Position numbers and translations under genes: made by a program. Below the pieces are notes generated by a model, which worked only from the letters and a program-made list of their open reading frames with translations, was not told the DNA's origin and did no database searches. This document shows positions 18,675-27,320 of a stretch of DNA of 64,000 bases, piece by piece. The stretch comes from Methylotenera sp. GTDB taxonomy: Bacteria > Pseudomonadota > Gammaproteobacteria > Burkholderiales > Methylophilaceae. The stretch spans positions 125,522-189,521 of the forward strand of contig NZ_JAQSCU010000013.1 in the NCBI RefSeq assembly GCF_029945535.1. Reading direction: 5' to 3'. Each line of letters begins with the position of its first letter. Position 1 is the first letter of the stretch.

Positions 18675-19370
18675 ATGACTCAGCAGGATTTATCAAAACG
18701 CCTTAGTTACAAGTTTGTAGACAAAAATCTGCTGACTCAAGCACTGACTCATCGTAGTTACGCTTCTCAGAATAATGAGAGGCTCGAGTATTTGGGAGAT
18801 GGCGCGCTTAATTTCATTATAGCTAATCAGCTATATCAGCGCTTTCCAAGTTTGGCTGAAGGCGATTTAAGTCGCTTGCGAGCGCAATTAGTAAAAGAAG
18901 CCACCATCAGCGAAATTGCATTTTCATTAGATATTGGTGACGCACTGAAGCTAGGCGAAGGCGAATTGAAAAGCGCCGGCTGGAGAAGGCCGTCTATACT
19001 GGCGGATGCTTTGGAAGCCATTATTGGCGCGGTGTATCTTGATGGTGGATTTTTTGCGGCAGAGGCTTTGGTTTTGGAGCTTTATACTGAAAAACTTAGC
19101 ACGATAGACCCTAAAATTATTGATAAAGATCCTAAGTCTTTATTACAAGAAGTTCTACAAGGCAAAAAGATTGCTGTGCCAGAATATGCTGTTGTTCACA
19201 CTAGCGGTGAAGCGCATGCACAGGTATTTATTGTAGAATGTTTCATACAAAAACTCGATATTCGTACCGTAGGCGAAGGCACTAGCCGCCGCATCGCTGA
19301 GCAACAAGCAGCTCAACTTGCATTACTCGCGTTAGAAAAAATTCGATTTGGTAAAAGCCAAATCGCATAA
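18675..19370 (+). CDS. rnc: Ribonuclease III
   Basis: This 231-residue double-strand-specific endoribonuclease has the catalytic signature ERLEYLGDGALN near residues 35-46. The second acidic site is around 'LADALEAIIGAVYLDGG' (near 107-123). A double-stranded RNA-binding domain covers the last 75 residues ('DPKSLLQEVLQGKK' through 'GTSRRIAEQQAAQLAL'). It processes rRNA precursors and many mRNAs. The order lepB-DUF4845-rnc-era-recO is standard. Usual signature reads LGDxxL with Ala/Ser at the Gly-Ala positions; here it is GDGALN, a minor variant. Confidence 0.96.
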   Translation: MTQQDLSKRLSYKFVDKNLLTQALTHRSYASQNNERLEYLGDGALNFIIANQLYQRFPSLAEGDLSRLRAQLVKEATISEIAFSLDIGDALKLGEGELKSAGWRRPSILADALEAIIGAVYLDGGFFAAEALVLELYTEKLSTIDPKIIDKDPKSLLQEVLQGKKIAVPEYAVVHTSGEAHAQVFIVECFIQKLDIRTVGEGTSRRIAEQQAAQLALLALEKIRFGKSQIA

Positions 19371-19391
19371 ATTATTATTGGATACCCCAAA

Positions 19392-20315
19392 ATGACAGAC
19401 TCAAACTTGGATTCAGATTTGGATGTGGACACCTTGTCTGCATTCAAATGCGGCACCATTGCAATTGTAGGCCGCCCTAACGTAGGGAAATCTACGTTGT
19501 TAAATCATATTTTAGGAATGAAGTTAGCCATTACTTCGCGCAAAGCGCAAACTACGCGCCATCGTTTGCTGGGCATTCATACTACAGAAGATACCCAGTT
19601 CTTGTTTGTAGATACGCCAGGCTTTCAACAAAAGCATCTTAATACGCTGAATAAAGGTTTGAATAAAACCGTGACACAAGTACTCACAGAGGTTGATGTG
19701 GTGCTGTTTGTGATTGAGCCTATGAAATTAGGTGAAGCTGACCGCAAAGTATTAGCATTATTGTCAGATAAAACCCCGACAATTTTGGTGGTGAATAAAT
19801 CAGATTTGATGGGTGATAAAGGTAATTTGTTACCACTGATTCAAGACTTTGATTTAGAATTTCCATTTACAGACATCGTGCCTGTGAGTGCAAAAAAGAG
19901 TCTCAATTTAGATGAGTTGTTACATACGATTCGCAAATATTTACCTGAGCAAGCAGCGATTTATGCTGAAGATGAACTGACCGATAAAAATGAACGTTTT
20001 CTAGCTGCCGAGCTAGTGCGTGAGAAGATTTTCAGATTGGTTGGTGATGAACTTCCTTATGCCGTCGCGGTAGAAATTGAAAAATTTGAAGTGGTTGGTA
20101 ACTTACGCCGTATTTTTGTCGCCATTATTGTCGATAAAGATAGCCAAAAACCAATGCTCATTGGTAAAAGTGGCGAAAAAATGAAGCAGATTTCTACTGA
20201 AGCCCGCCAAGATATGGAGAAATTATTTGGCGGTAAAGTTTACCTAGAAACTTGGGTGAAAGTTAAAGGCGGTTGGGCCGATGACGAAAGAGCACTAAAA
20301 AGTCTGGGTTATTAA
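19392..20315 (+). CDS. era: GTPase Era
   Basis: This 307-residue protein has an Era-type GTPase domain (G1 GRPNVGKST at 27-35, G3 DTPGF, G4 NKSD near 137-140) and a C-terminal KH domain ('LIGKSGEKMKQISTEARQDMEKLFG') that binds the 3' end of 16S rRNA. It helps 30S subunit maturation. It carries an acidic N-terminal extension of about 20 residues (DSDLDVD) before the G domain. It starts 22 nt after rnc and is followed by a gene of unknown function before recO, where recO normally comes next. Confidence 0.96.
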   Translation: MTDSNLDSDLDVDTLSAFKCGTIAIVGRPNVGKSTLLNHILGMKLAITSRKAQTTRHRLLGIHTTEDTQFLFVDTPGFQQKHLNTLNKGLNKTVTQVLTEVDVVLFVIEPMKLGEADRKVLALLSDKTPTILVVNKSDLMGDKGNLLPLIQDFDLEFPFTDIVPVSAKKSLNLDELLHTIRKYLPEQAAIYAEDELTDKNERFLAAELVREKIFRLVGDELPYAVAVEIEKFEVVGNLRRIFVAIIVDKDSQKPMLIGKSGEKMKQISTEARQDMEKLFGGKVYLETWVKVKGGWADDERALKSLGY

Positions 20316-20354
20316 CTAGGCGGTAATTAAGCTAATTAGTTTAGAGTATTCAGT

Positions 20355-20831
20355 ATGCCGAATAATGTCTATAACATTCCTGTTTATGGCAAGCCAATCG
20401 AGCTAGATGAACAAGGCATTTATTACGCAATCAATCGTAAAACCGGTGATATCAATAATGTATTCCAGCTGGTTTATGAAGGTGATGCTAAAGAGGACCA
20501 AGATTGGTATCTATATCAGTTAAAAAATACTGGTAAAAATGGCGAAATGGGCTGGGTGATACTGGCAGACAATGGTGACTACCCTTTAAAAAGTGTTTCT
20601 ACCGAAGAGATTAAGCATCATTTTGATAAGCCCGAATATGCGGAGCCTAAAGGCGCCTGGCAACTTATGCGAAATTCACGATATGGATTTGGCAAATTCA
20701 CCCCCATCAACGCAGATGAGAACGTGCGTTTTGCGTTTATTCTTTTTTCAGGTGCAGAAATGTTGGTGCCATTATTGATTTTAAAGGCGGATGATCAGAG
20801 CTTGCAAAGTTTAGCTGAGCCTGAACAATAA
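20355..20831 (+). CDS. Conserved protein of unknown function, paralogue of the gene at 34538
   Basis: I do not recognise this 158-residue soluble protein. It has no signal peptide or membrane helix and is acidic. It shares clear blocks with the protein at 34538-35047: 'LDEQGIYYAIN', 'FQLVY', 'DWYLYQL', 'KPEYAEPKGAW' and 'YGFGKFTP', with the same order and spacing. The blocks are rich in Trp and Tyr, suggesting a compact beta domain. It sits between era and recO and its stop (TAATG at 20829-20833) overlaps the recO start by one base, so it is co-translated with the housekeeping operon. No function is proposed. Confidence 0.8.
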   Translation: MPNNVYNIPVYGKPIELDEQGIYYAINRKTGDINNVFQLVYEGDAKEDQDWYLYQLKNTGKNGEMGWVILADNGDYPLKSVSTEEIKHHFDKPEYAEPKGAWQLMRNSRYGFGKFTPINADENVRFAFILFSGAEMLVPLLILKADDQSLQSLAEPEQ

Positions 20832-21568
20832 TGGCGGTTAGTGCTAATTCACATCGCCAAGATAACCAACCTGTCTATGTGCTTCACACCTACCCGTTTA
20901 AAGAAACCAGCTTAGTTGTAGAGTTATTTGCACACGGCTTTGGCCGTGTGGCCACTACGGCAAAAGGGGCAAGGCGGCCACGCTCTGCCATGCGTGGCAT
21001 GTTGCAGTCTTTTCAGCCTTTACTCGCCACTTGGTCTGGCAAGTTAGAGCTTAAAACGTTGCATAGCCTAGAGTGGGGTGGAGGCTTGTTGCTGCTTAAA
21101 GGTGATGCGCTGATGTGCGGCTTTTATCTGAATGAATTGTTGTTACGATTGCTCCCACGTGAAGATCCGCATGAAAGCTTATTTGAGTATTACAGCGCAA
21201 CCTTAAAGATACTAGCTAACGGTGAGGATTTAGCCACTACGCTTAGGCGTTTTGAACTGAAGTTGTTGCAAGAGTTAGGTTATGCAATTCCGCTACAGCA
21301 TGATGTGAGTAATGCACAGATTTTAGAAGATGCCAATTACCGTTATGTTGCCGAATATGGTGCAACAAGGCTAAATGGGTCGCCAACGCGTATAAATAAT
21401 GGCATACAATTGTTCGGCAAAACCTTAATAGATATGGCGAGTGACGATTACAGTAATGGACAAACGCAGCAACAGAGTAAACAACTGATGCGTTACTTAT
21501 TAGCCCATTACTTAGGCGATAAACCATTGCATACGCGGCAGTTGCTCATTGATTTGCAGGGTTTATAA
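20831..21568 (+). CDS. recO: DNA repair protein RecO
   Basis: This 245-residue protein has the RecO N-terminal OB fold ('QPVYVLHTYPFKETSLVVELF', 'VATTAKGARRPRS') and the helical C-terminal domain ('CGFYLNELLLRLLPREDPHESLFEYY', 'LRRFELKLLQELGY'). RecO loads RecA on SSB-covered gaps with RecR in the RecFOR pathway. The usual zinc-finger Cys are absent, as in many beta- and gammaproteobacterial RecO proteins. The start overlaps the stop of the preceding unknown gene. Confidence 0.94.
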   Translation: MAVSANSHRQDNQPVYVLHTYPFKETSLVVELFAHGFGRVATTAKGARRPRSAMRGMLQSFQPLLATWSGKLELKTLHSLEWGGGLLLLKGDALMCGFYLNELLLRLLPREDPHESLFEYYSATLKILANGEDLATTLRRFELKLLQELGYAIPLQHDVSNAQILEDANYRYVAEYGATRLNGSPTRINNGIQLFGKTLIDMASDDYSNGQTQQQSKQLMRYLLAHYLGDKPLHTRQLLIDLQGL

Positions 21569-21598
21569 TTTTATAAAGTTTAAAGATAGAAGTTAATC

Positions 21599-22327
21599 AT
21601 GATTAAATTAGGTGTCAACATCGACCACGTAGCGACCATCCGCCAAGCGCGTGGTACCAAATATCCAAGCGTGGTTCAGGCAGCTTTGCGCGCAGAGCAA
21701 TCGGGAGCAGATAGCATCACGTTACATTTGCGTGAAGATCGCCGCCATATGCAAGATGCGGATGTCCACGCTTTGCGTAACTTGTTGCAAACTCGCATGA
21801 ATTTGGAATGTGCTGTAACTGATGAAATGATAGAGATTGCTTTGGAAGTTGCACCGCAAGATGTCTGCCTAGTTCCAGAGCGTCGTGAAGAGCGCACTAC
21901 AGAAGGTGGCTTAGATGTCATTGGTAATTTTGCAAATGTGCATAAAGCAGTAAAAAAATTAAGTGATGCTGGCATCCGCGTGTCCTTGTTTATTGGCCCA
22001 GATGCAGCACAAATTGACGCAGCAAAAAAAGCTGGTGCGCCAGTCATTGAACTGCATACAGGTACATTTGCCGATGCGGAGAATTCAGCTGATAAAGCCC
22101 GTGAGTTGCAGCGCATCAAAGATGCCGTGAGCCACGGTTTGAAATTAGGTTTGGTAGTGAATGCAGGCCACGGCTTGCATTACCATAATGTGCATGAAAT
22201 CGCATCCATTGAAGGAATAGACGAGCTTAACATTGGGCATGCAATTGTTGCTCATGCATTATTTGTTGGCTGGGATAATGCGGTGCGTGAAATGAAGGCA
22301 CTGGTTAAAGAGTTTAGTTATAAATAA
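21599..22327 (+). CDS. pdxJ: Pyridoxine 5'-phosphate synthase
   Basis: This 242-residue TIM barrel condenses 1-deoxy-D-xylulose 5-phosphate with the PdxA product to make pyridoxine phosphate. Family motifs are visible: '[17 protein letters not shown]' at the N-terminus (catalytic His), '[15 protein letters not shown]', '[17 protein letters not shown]', 'IELHTGTFA' and '[12 protein letters not shown]'. It follows recO by 30 nt, with acpS next, as in E. coli (recO-pdxJ-acpS). Confidence 0.97.
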   Translation: MIKLGVNIDHVATIRQARGTKYPSVVQAALRAEQSGADSITLHLREDRRHMQDADVHALRNLLQTRMNLECAVTDEMIEIALEVAPQDVCLVPERREERTTEGGLDVIGNFANVHKAVKKLSDAGIRVSLFIGPDAAQIDAAKKAGAPVIELHTGTFADAENSADKARELQRIKDAVSHGLKLGLVVNAGHGLHYHNVHEIASIEGIDELNIGHAIVAHALFVGWDNAVREMKALVKEFSYK

Positions 22328-22351
22328 CTCAACGGATTGAAGCTCAAGTAA

Positions 22352-22741
22352 ATGATTTTTGGAATTGGCACTGACATCGTAGAAGTCGCTCGAATCGAGG
22401 CTTCGATTCAGCAGTTTGGCGATGATTTCGCTAAACGCATCTTGGCTGAGAGTGAGTTAGCCAGCTATTTTGAGTCGCATATCAAAGCACGTTTTCTAGC
22501 TAAGCGTTTTGCTGCAAAAGAAGCTTTTTCTAAGGCTTTAGGCACGGGGTTGCGAGCGCCTGCAACCTTCCAAAACATTGCAGTTTCTCATGATGATTTA
22601 GGCAAGCCCTTGTTGGTTTTAGCGTCCGAGTTGCAAGCGTTATTGAAATCTAAAAATATCACGCAAATGCATATTAGTATTAGTGACGAGAAGAATCTAG
22701 CCGCCGCATTTGTGGTGCTGGAAGTGGATAACACAGCATGA
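22352..22741 (+). CDS. acpS: Holo-[acyl-carrier-protein] synthase
   Basis: This 129-residue enzyme transfers 4'-phosphopantetheine from CoA to acyl carrier protein. The Mg-binding motifs are visible: 'GIGTDIVEVARIE' at residues 3-15 and 'FLAKRFAAKEAFSKALGTG' near 49-67. The C-terminal 'MHISISDEKNLAAAFVVLE' completes the fold. Its stop overlaps the tcdA start by four bases (ATGA), which indicates co-translation. Confidence 0.96.
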   Translation: MIFGIGTDIVEVARIEASIQQFGDDFAKRILAESELASYFESHIKARFLAKRFAAKEAFSKALGTGLRAPATFQNIAVSHDDLGKPLLVLASELQALLKSKNITQMHISISDEKNLAAAFVVLEVDNTA

Positions 22742-23520
22742 TAGAGACGATAGATACAGCACGCCGATTTGGCGGTGTTTCAAGGTTATACGGTGTTGAT
22801 AGCTTAGCTAAATTACAAGCGATGCACCTATGTGTCATCGGTATCGGTGGTGTGGGTAGTTGGGCCGCGGAGGCAGTTGCGCGCAATGCTGTGGGTACGA
22901 TTACATTGATTGATTTAGATAATATTGCTGAGTCCAATGTAAATCGCCAATTACATGCTGTAGAGGGTGTATTTGGAAAAGCCAAAGTGACCGCAATGGC
23001 CGAGCGTATTCGACTGATTAACCCAGCAGCGGTGGTGCATGAAGTTGAAGATTTTGTGACAACTGAGAACGCTAATGAAATACTCAATTGCAATTTTCAT
23101 GGCATCATCGATTGCATAGATGATGCGAAAGCCAAAGCCGCTATTGCTGCATTCTGTCAGCAAAAGAACATTCCATTAGTCATGACTGGCGCAGCAGGTG
23201 GACGTTTGGATGCAAGCCGCATCAAGCAGGCAGATTTAAGCCAAGTCAGTCACGATAAGTTGTTGGCAAAAGTACGTAACTTGTTACGCCGTGAATATGG
23301 TTTTGCAAAAGCCGATACAGGTAAAAATAAGCCTTCAAAGCTTGGCATTCAATGCATCTATTCAGATGAAGAAGTTATCATGCCCGATCGTGTATGTGAA
23401 AAAAATGATGCGGCAATCACAGGCTTAAACTGTGCAGGATATGGTTCTAGCGTATGTGTGACCGCGCCATTTGGATTTGCAGCAGCGGGCTTGCTAATTC
23501 GAGACTTGTTAAAGAGTTAA
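22738..23520 (+). CDS. tcdA: tRNA threonylcarbamoyladenosine dehydratase (TcdA/CsdL)
   Basis: This 260-residue E1-like enzyme has an ATP-binding motif GIGGVGSWAAEAVARN near 35-50, 'LIDLDNIAESNVNRQLHA' near 59-76 and the conserved 'VPLVMTGAAGGRLD' region. It forms the cyclic derivative of t6A at position 37 of ANN-decoding tRNAs, using ATP, and works with the CsdA-CsdE sulphur system in E. coli. It overlaps acpS by four bases and appears to be the last gene of the lepA operon. No clear terminator follows. Confidence 0.93.
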   Translation: MIETIDTARRFGGVSRLYGVDSLAKLQAMHLCVIGIGGVGSWAAEAVARNAVGTITLIDLDNIAESNVNRQLHAVEGVFGKAKVTAMAERIRLINPAAVVHEVEDFVTTENANEILNCNFHGIIDCIDDAKAKAAIAAFCQQKNIPLVMTGAAGGRLDASRIKQADLSQVSHDKLLAKVRNLLRREYGFAKADTGKNKPSKLGIQCIYSDEEVIMPDRVCEKNDAAITGLNCAGYGSSVCVTAPFGFAAAGLLIRDLLKS

Positions 23521-23531
23521 TGAGCCTGAAG

Positions 23532-24077
23532 CTAATGAGTATTCATGTCAGAATCTAACATTTTGTTTTCGAGTGTTTGGTGAATTTGCTCTAGCAAAAA
23601 ACTTGTAGATTCCCGACCTAGTTTTGATTCTCGCATTGCCATATGCCACATAGAGATGCAACTTCTCAAGTCGTACTCATTGCTACACGAGTTAACGCAC
23701 ACCTTGATGCTGTGTCCCATCAACCCTAAATAATCGTCCGTCGACTCTAGAAGTATGGTTTTAATTGCCGCAATTTTTGCTGAGTCGATAGGCAACTCAT
23801 CATTGATTGCGTTGATGAACGATAGTGTAGTCAGTGTTGAATGACTGGATGCTTTATTCTTAGTTAACGAGTTTATGTTGTTGAATTGATGGATGTAACC
23901 ATCTGAAATTAGTTTACTTAGAGTGATTGTTAATTGCTCTTTTTTAAAAAACTTTTCAAGCTCATCAACATTACGAACCCCATTGACCAGTAGCAAAACT
24001 TGCCGCTCTCTTACACTTAGCGTGCGATTTTGATTGATAAATTCATTGAATCCAAGTGCTGATTTTTCATACACCAT
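23532..24077 (-). CDS. Unknown protein with a winged-helix-like N-terminus
   Basis: I do not recognise this 181-residue soluble protein. Its first 65 residues ('LSVRERQVLLLVNGVRNVDELEKFF' and then a 'LSKLISDGYIHQ' helix) look like a small winged-helix or PilZ-neighbour type domain that reads as 'RERQVLLLVNG...DELxxxF...LxxLxxxGYI'. The remaining part is helical and contains three closely spaced Cys near residues 126-137 (KVCVNSCSNEYDLRSC). It lies convergent to tcdA (11 nt between stops) and divergent from ppk, sharing a 144-nt promoter region with it. It may be a regulator or sensor, but I cannot say of what. Confidence 0.65.
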   Translation of the reverse strand: MVYEKSALGFNEFINQNRTLSVRERQVLLLVNGVRNVDELEKFFKKEQLTITLSKLISDGYIHQFNNINSLTKNKASSHSTLTTLSFINAINDELPIDSAKIAAIKTILLESTDDYLGLMGHSIKVCVNSCSNEYDLRSCISMWHMAMRESKLGRESTSFLLEQIHQTLENKMLDSDMNTH

Positions 24078-24174
24078 ATTTATTATTTTTCTATATAAAA
24101 ATCTACAGAAGGATTTTGGTGTAGAAATATTACAAAAAAATGTCAGTAAATCTAGTTCTATCGTGTAGATTGTT

Positions 24175-24216
24175 TTTCATCAAAATTTCATCAATTTGTC
24201 ACAATCGGCGCATAAT
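24175..24216 (+). promoter_or_regulatory. PhoB-box-like 11-nt direct repeats and -10 before ppk
   Basis: TTTCAT (24175-24180), TTTCAT (24186-24191) and TGTCAC (24197-24202) recur with an exact 11-nt period. This is the period and core (T-x-T-CA) of a Pho box. A CATAAT at 24211-24216 lies 8 nt after the last repeat, where the -10 of a PhoB-dependent promoter belongs. The first two repeats have T for the usual G, so this is a candidate only. Confidence 0.45.
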
Positions 24217-24221
24217 ATCCT

Positions 24222-26315
24222 ATGCATATTAATACTGAAAAACATATGCGCTCAACCTACCCACCGTTAAAACTACTTAATCGCGACATTAGCATTCTAG
24301 CGTTCAATCAACGTGTATTAAGTCTTGCACAGAATCCTGATTATCCATTGCTAGAGCGCTTACGCTTTCTTTGTATTGTTTCTTCGAATCTAGATGAGTT
24401 CTTTGAAGTACGGGCTGCGCCGCATGTTGACGCAATGCGTGAAGATGAGCGCAAAAGCGAGATTAATGTGCAAAGTTATGAGGCCATATCAGAAGCCGCT
24501 CATGCTTTAGTTGATAAGCAATATCAAATTTTCAATCATGAGGTGATGCCAGCGCTGGCAAAGCACGGCGTATATTTGGTTTCGCATGGCGATCGTACTG
24601 CGGAGCAACGTAAATGGGTGGCCAAGTATTTTGAAACTGAAGTGCGCCCGTTGCTAGTGCCTGTAGCGCTTGATCCTTCACATCCATTTCCCTTAGTTGC
24701 TAATAAATCACTCAACTTTATCGTGTTGTTGGGCGGCAACGATGCATTTGGCCGTGATAACAATATTGCTATTGTTAAAGTGCCAAGAGTATTACCGCGC
24801 TTAATTAAATTCCCTAAAAATCTAAGTGATAAGCAGCAAAAATTTGTTTCTTTATCTAGCGTTATTAGAGCGCATTTGGCTAGCTTGTTCACTGGGCGCG
24901 AAGTGCTTAATTTTTCACAGTTCAGGGTTACTAGGCACTCCGACTTGGCTGTAGATGAAGATGATGTGAAGAACTTGCGTACAGCTCTAAGGCAAGGCTT
25001 AGTGCAACGTAACTTTGGCGATGCGGTTCGTTTAGAAGTGTCACATGGTTGTGATGAAAAGCTCGCTAAGTTCTTATTGCAGCAATTCGACTTGCCTAAG
25101 CAGTCTTTATATCGCGTTAATGGTCTTGTGAATCTCGCTCGATTGATGCAGTTAGCGGATTTAGCCGAAGGCGATGATTTAAAATTCAAGCCGTTTGAGC
25201 CTAAGCGCAGTGAGCAGTTGGTTTCTGGACAATCATTTTTTACCCAGTTAAAACAAAAAGATATATTGATTCACCAGCCTTACGAGAGCTTCGAGTCAGT
25301 CATTGATTTCCTGCGTGAAGCGGTTTATGACCCAGATGTATTGTCAATTCAGCAAACTATTTATCGTACAGGTTCTGATCCACGCATGCTTAAATTGCTG
25401 CAAGAAGCCGTTAGGCGTGGCAAAGAAGTGATGGCTGTGGTTGAGCTTAAAGCGCGCTTTGACGAAGAAGCCAATATCAACTGGGCTGAAGACTTAGAAT
25501 CAGTTGGTGCGCAAGTGGTATACGGCGTCGTGGGTTTAAAGACACACGCTAAGATGTTGCTAGTCATGCGACGTGAGGGGGCACATTTAAAGCACTACGG
25601 CCATGTTTCTACTGGCAATTACAACCCAAGAACAGCGCGTTTATATACCGATGTAAGTATGCTAACGTCCGATGTGCAAATCACTCGCGATATGGAGTAT
25701 TTGTTTAGACACATTGCTAGTCAAATACAATTACCTCGCATGCAAAAGCTACTTGTTGCGCCGTTTAATTTGCATAGACAAATGTTAGCTAAAATTAGAA
25801 CTGCCGAGCTTGCTGCGAAAGCAGGTAAAACTGCACGTATTATTCTGAAAATGAACGCACTGACCGATGTTGCATTGGTACAAGCCTTAGTCAATGCTGG
25901 GCGTGCTGGCGTTGAAATCGATTTGATATTGCGTGGCGCCTGTATCTTGCCTGTAGATGCGCCTGGCCTAGATGGACGTATCAGGGTGCGGTCAATTATA
26001 GGAAGGTTGCTGGAACACTCTCGCGTTTTCTATTTTAAAGTAGATGAAGTAGAAAATATGTGGCTTTCAAGTGCCGATTGGATGAACCGTAATATGATGC
26101 GCCGTGTAGAAATTGCTTGGCCTATTGTCGATGCTGATAATCGCGCGCGAATTTTGCTTGAATGTTGCCAGATGTACTTGGATGACAGCAAAAATTCATG
26201 GTTACTTAACGCAGACGGAACTTATACTTTGAGCATACCTGCGTTGCCTCAATCTAAAGCGAAAGAGAACGAATTCAGCGCGCAGCAACAGTTACTAAAA
26301 AAATACGAAAACTAA
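24222..26315 (+). CDS. ppk: Polyphosphate kinase 1
   Basis: This 697-residue enzyme reversibly makes inorganic polyphosphate from ATP. The PPK1 pattern is complete: N-terminal 'LLNRDISILAFNQRVLSLA' and 'ERLRFLCIVSSNLDEFFEVRAA', the middle domain with 'HPFPLVANKSLNFIV', and the C-terminal phospholipase-D-like halves. The autophosphorylated His lies near residue 442 in 'GLKTHAKMLLVMRREG', and 'HVSTGNYNPRTARLYTD' follows. The start is uncertain: ATG 24222 and ATG 24246 are both possible, neither with a good ribosome site, and the candidate -10 at 24211 would make 24222 leaderless. sixA follows 54 nt later. Confidence 0.95.
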   Translation: MHINTEKHMRSTYPPLKLLNRDISILAFNQRVLSLAQNPDYPLLERLRFLCIVSSNLDEFFEVRAAPHVDAMREDERKSEINVQSYEAISEAAHALVDKQYQIFNHEVMPALAKHGVYLVSHGDRTAEQRKWVAKYFETEVRPLLVPVALDPSHPFPLVANKSLNFIVLLGGNDAFGRDNNIAIVKVPRVLPRLIKFPKNLSDKQQKFVSLSSVIRAHLASLFTGREVLNFSQFRVTRHSDLAVDEDDVKNLRTALRQGLVQRNFGDAVRLEVSHGCDEKLAKFLLQQFDLPKQSLYRVNGLVNLARLMQLADLAEGDDLKFKPFEPKRSEQLVSGQSFFTQLKQKDILIHQPYESFESVIDFLREAVYDPDVLSIQQTIYRTGSDPRMLKLLQEAVRRGKEVMAVVELKARFDEEANINWAEDLESVGAQVVYGVVGLKTHAKMLLVMRREGAHLKHYGHVSTGNYNPRTARLYTDVSMLTSDVQITRDMEYLFRHIASQIQLPRMQKLLVAPFNLHRQMLAKIRTAELAAKAGKTARIILKMNALTDVALVQALVNAGRAGVEIDLILRGACILPVDAPGLDGRIRVRSIIGRLLEHSRVFYFKVDEVENMWLSSADWMNRNMMRRVEIAWPIVDADNRARILLECCQMYLDDSKNSWLLNADGTYTLSIPALPQSKAKENEFSAQQQLLKKYEN

Positions 26316-26369
26316 TGTAGAAGATTTAATATAGAGAACGTGGCGTAAAAACGTAGCACAGAAAATACA

Positions 26370-26843
26370 ATGGAAAATTTGATTTTATGGCGACATGCCG
26401 AAGCTGAAGTGCAAAGTAAAAGTGGCGCAGATTTTGACAGAGCTTTAACAAAGAGCGGGCATAAAGATGCCGTTAAAATAGCGAAGTGGTTGAATCAGCA
26501 TTTACCTAAGAATACTGAGGTGTACTGCAGCCCGGCAATACGTTGCTTGCAGACTGCAGCTGCTTTGCAAGCACTGTGTTCAATTCACGTTGAAGTGGCT
26601 GACTTTCTGAGTGTAGATAGCACGCCAGAGATCATTGCTAGCAAAGTTAGCAATGATGATAGTAGCCGCACCATCTTAATTATTGGACACCAGCCCAATT
26701 TAGGTACGTTAATTACAAAGCTACTTGGCATGAATGAGAGTGCATGCGCAGTCAAGAAGGGCGCAGTTTGGTGGCTGCGCCAACGTGTGAATGAGGGTGT
26801 TATGCAAAACTATTTATACGCAGTTAAACACCCTAATTTATAG
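26370..26843 (+). CDS. sixA: SixA-like phosphohistidine phosphatase
   Basis: This 157-residue histidine-phosphatase-superfamily protein has the RHG-type motif 'LILWRHAEAE' near residues 4-13. The second catalytic His lies in 'TILIIGHQPNLGTLITKLLG'. SixA enzymes remove phosphate from phosphohistidine on phosphotransfer proteins; short members of this group often neighbour polyphosphate genes. Here it lies 54 nt after ppk and could act on a phosphohistidine protein or on a phosphorylated small molecule. Linkage with ppk and ppx is suggestive only. Confidence 0.85.
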   Translation: MENLILWRHAEAEVQSKSGADFDRALTKSGHKDAVKIAKWLNQHLPKNTEVYCSPAIRCLQTAAALQALCSIHVEVADFLSVDSTPEIIASKVSNDDSSRTILIIGHQPNLGTLITKLLGMNESACAVKKGAVWWLRQRVNEGVMQNYLYAVKHPNL

Positions 26844-26849
26844 GCGATA

Positions 26850-27302
26850 TTATTTCTTTTTTGGACGGCCTGTTTTAATCGTAGGCACTTTGCTCATAGC
26901 CACTTTTAAGGCGGCATCAGTCATCGCAGCTAATTGCATAATGCCCGCGCGTAATAACTCACTTTTTTTCGCAGGATTGCCTAGTTTGGCTAAACGTTCT
27001 TTCAACACGTAAAGCTGTGCATATTCAGCTTTCGGCATTGTAAAGCTGTCACGTTCCATTTTTAATTTAGGTGCTTTTTCTTTTGTAACTGGTTTGGTCT
27101 TTACAACTTTTGGCGCAACTGCTTTTGGTGTAACTTTAGCTGGACTAGTCGCAACTGGTTTAGGCGTTGCTACTTTTGCGGTAACAGCCTTAGCTGCTAA
27201 TGGTTTTGGGGTAACAGTTTTTTTAACTGCAGTTTTCACTGGAGTGTTTTTTTCAACAGGCCCTTTTAGTGCTGCAGCTTGTAGCTGATTGATTTTTGAC
27301 AT
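26850..27302 (-). CDS. Histone-H1-like, ribbon-helix-helix-like DNA-binding protein
   Basis: This 150-residue basic protein has three visible parts. Residues about 10-80 are a Lys/Ala/Pro/Val/Thr-rich tail made of irregular KP-A-K units, like histone H1 or the AlgP/PhaF tails. Residues about 83-130 read as a ribbon-helix-helix domain: a short strand 'RDSFTMP', a helix with 'EYAQLYVLKERLAKLG', and a second helix 'KKSELLRAGIMQLAAM'. The C-terminus is GRPKKK, an AT-hook-like core. The ribosome site AGGAG is 7 nt upstream and a perfect 21-base palindrome lies 18 nt before the start. It lies between sixA and ppx, so a role in the polyphosphate locus is likely but not shown. The low-complexity tail makes family assignment uncertain. 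Confidence 0.75.
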   Translation of the reverse strand: MSKINQLQAAALKGPVEKNTPVKTAVKKTVTPKPLAAKAVTAKVATPKPVATSPAKVTPKAVAPKVVKTKPVTKEKAPKLKMERDSFTMPKAEYAQLYVLKERLAKLGNPAKKSELLRAGIMQLAAMTDAALKVAMSKVPTIKTGRPKKK

Positions 27303-27320
27303 TATGGTCTCCTAAATAAA

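Noticed and set aside
21676-22119. Open frame of 147 codons antisense to pdxJ
   Set aside because: Shadow of pdxJ; Ser/Ala/Cys-rich and no motif.
24536-25189. Open frame of 217 codons antisense to ppk
   Set aside because: Shadow of ppk; composition is not protein-like and no motif is present.
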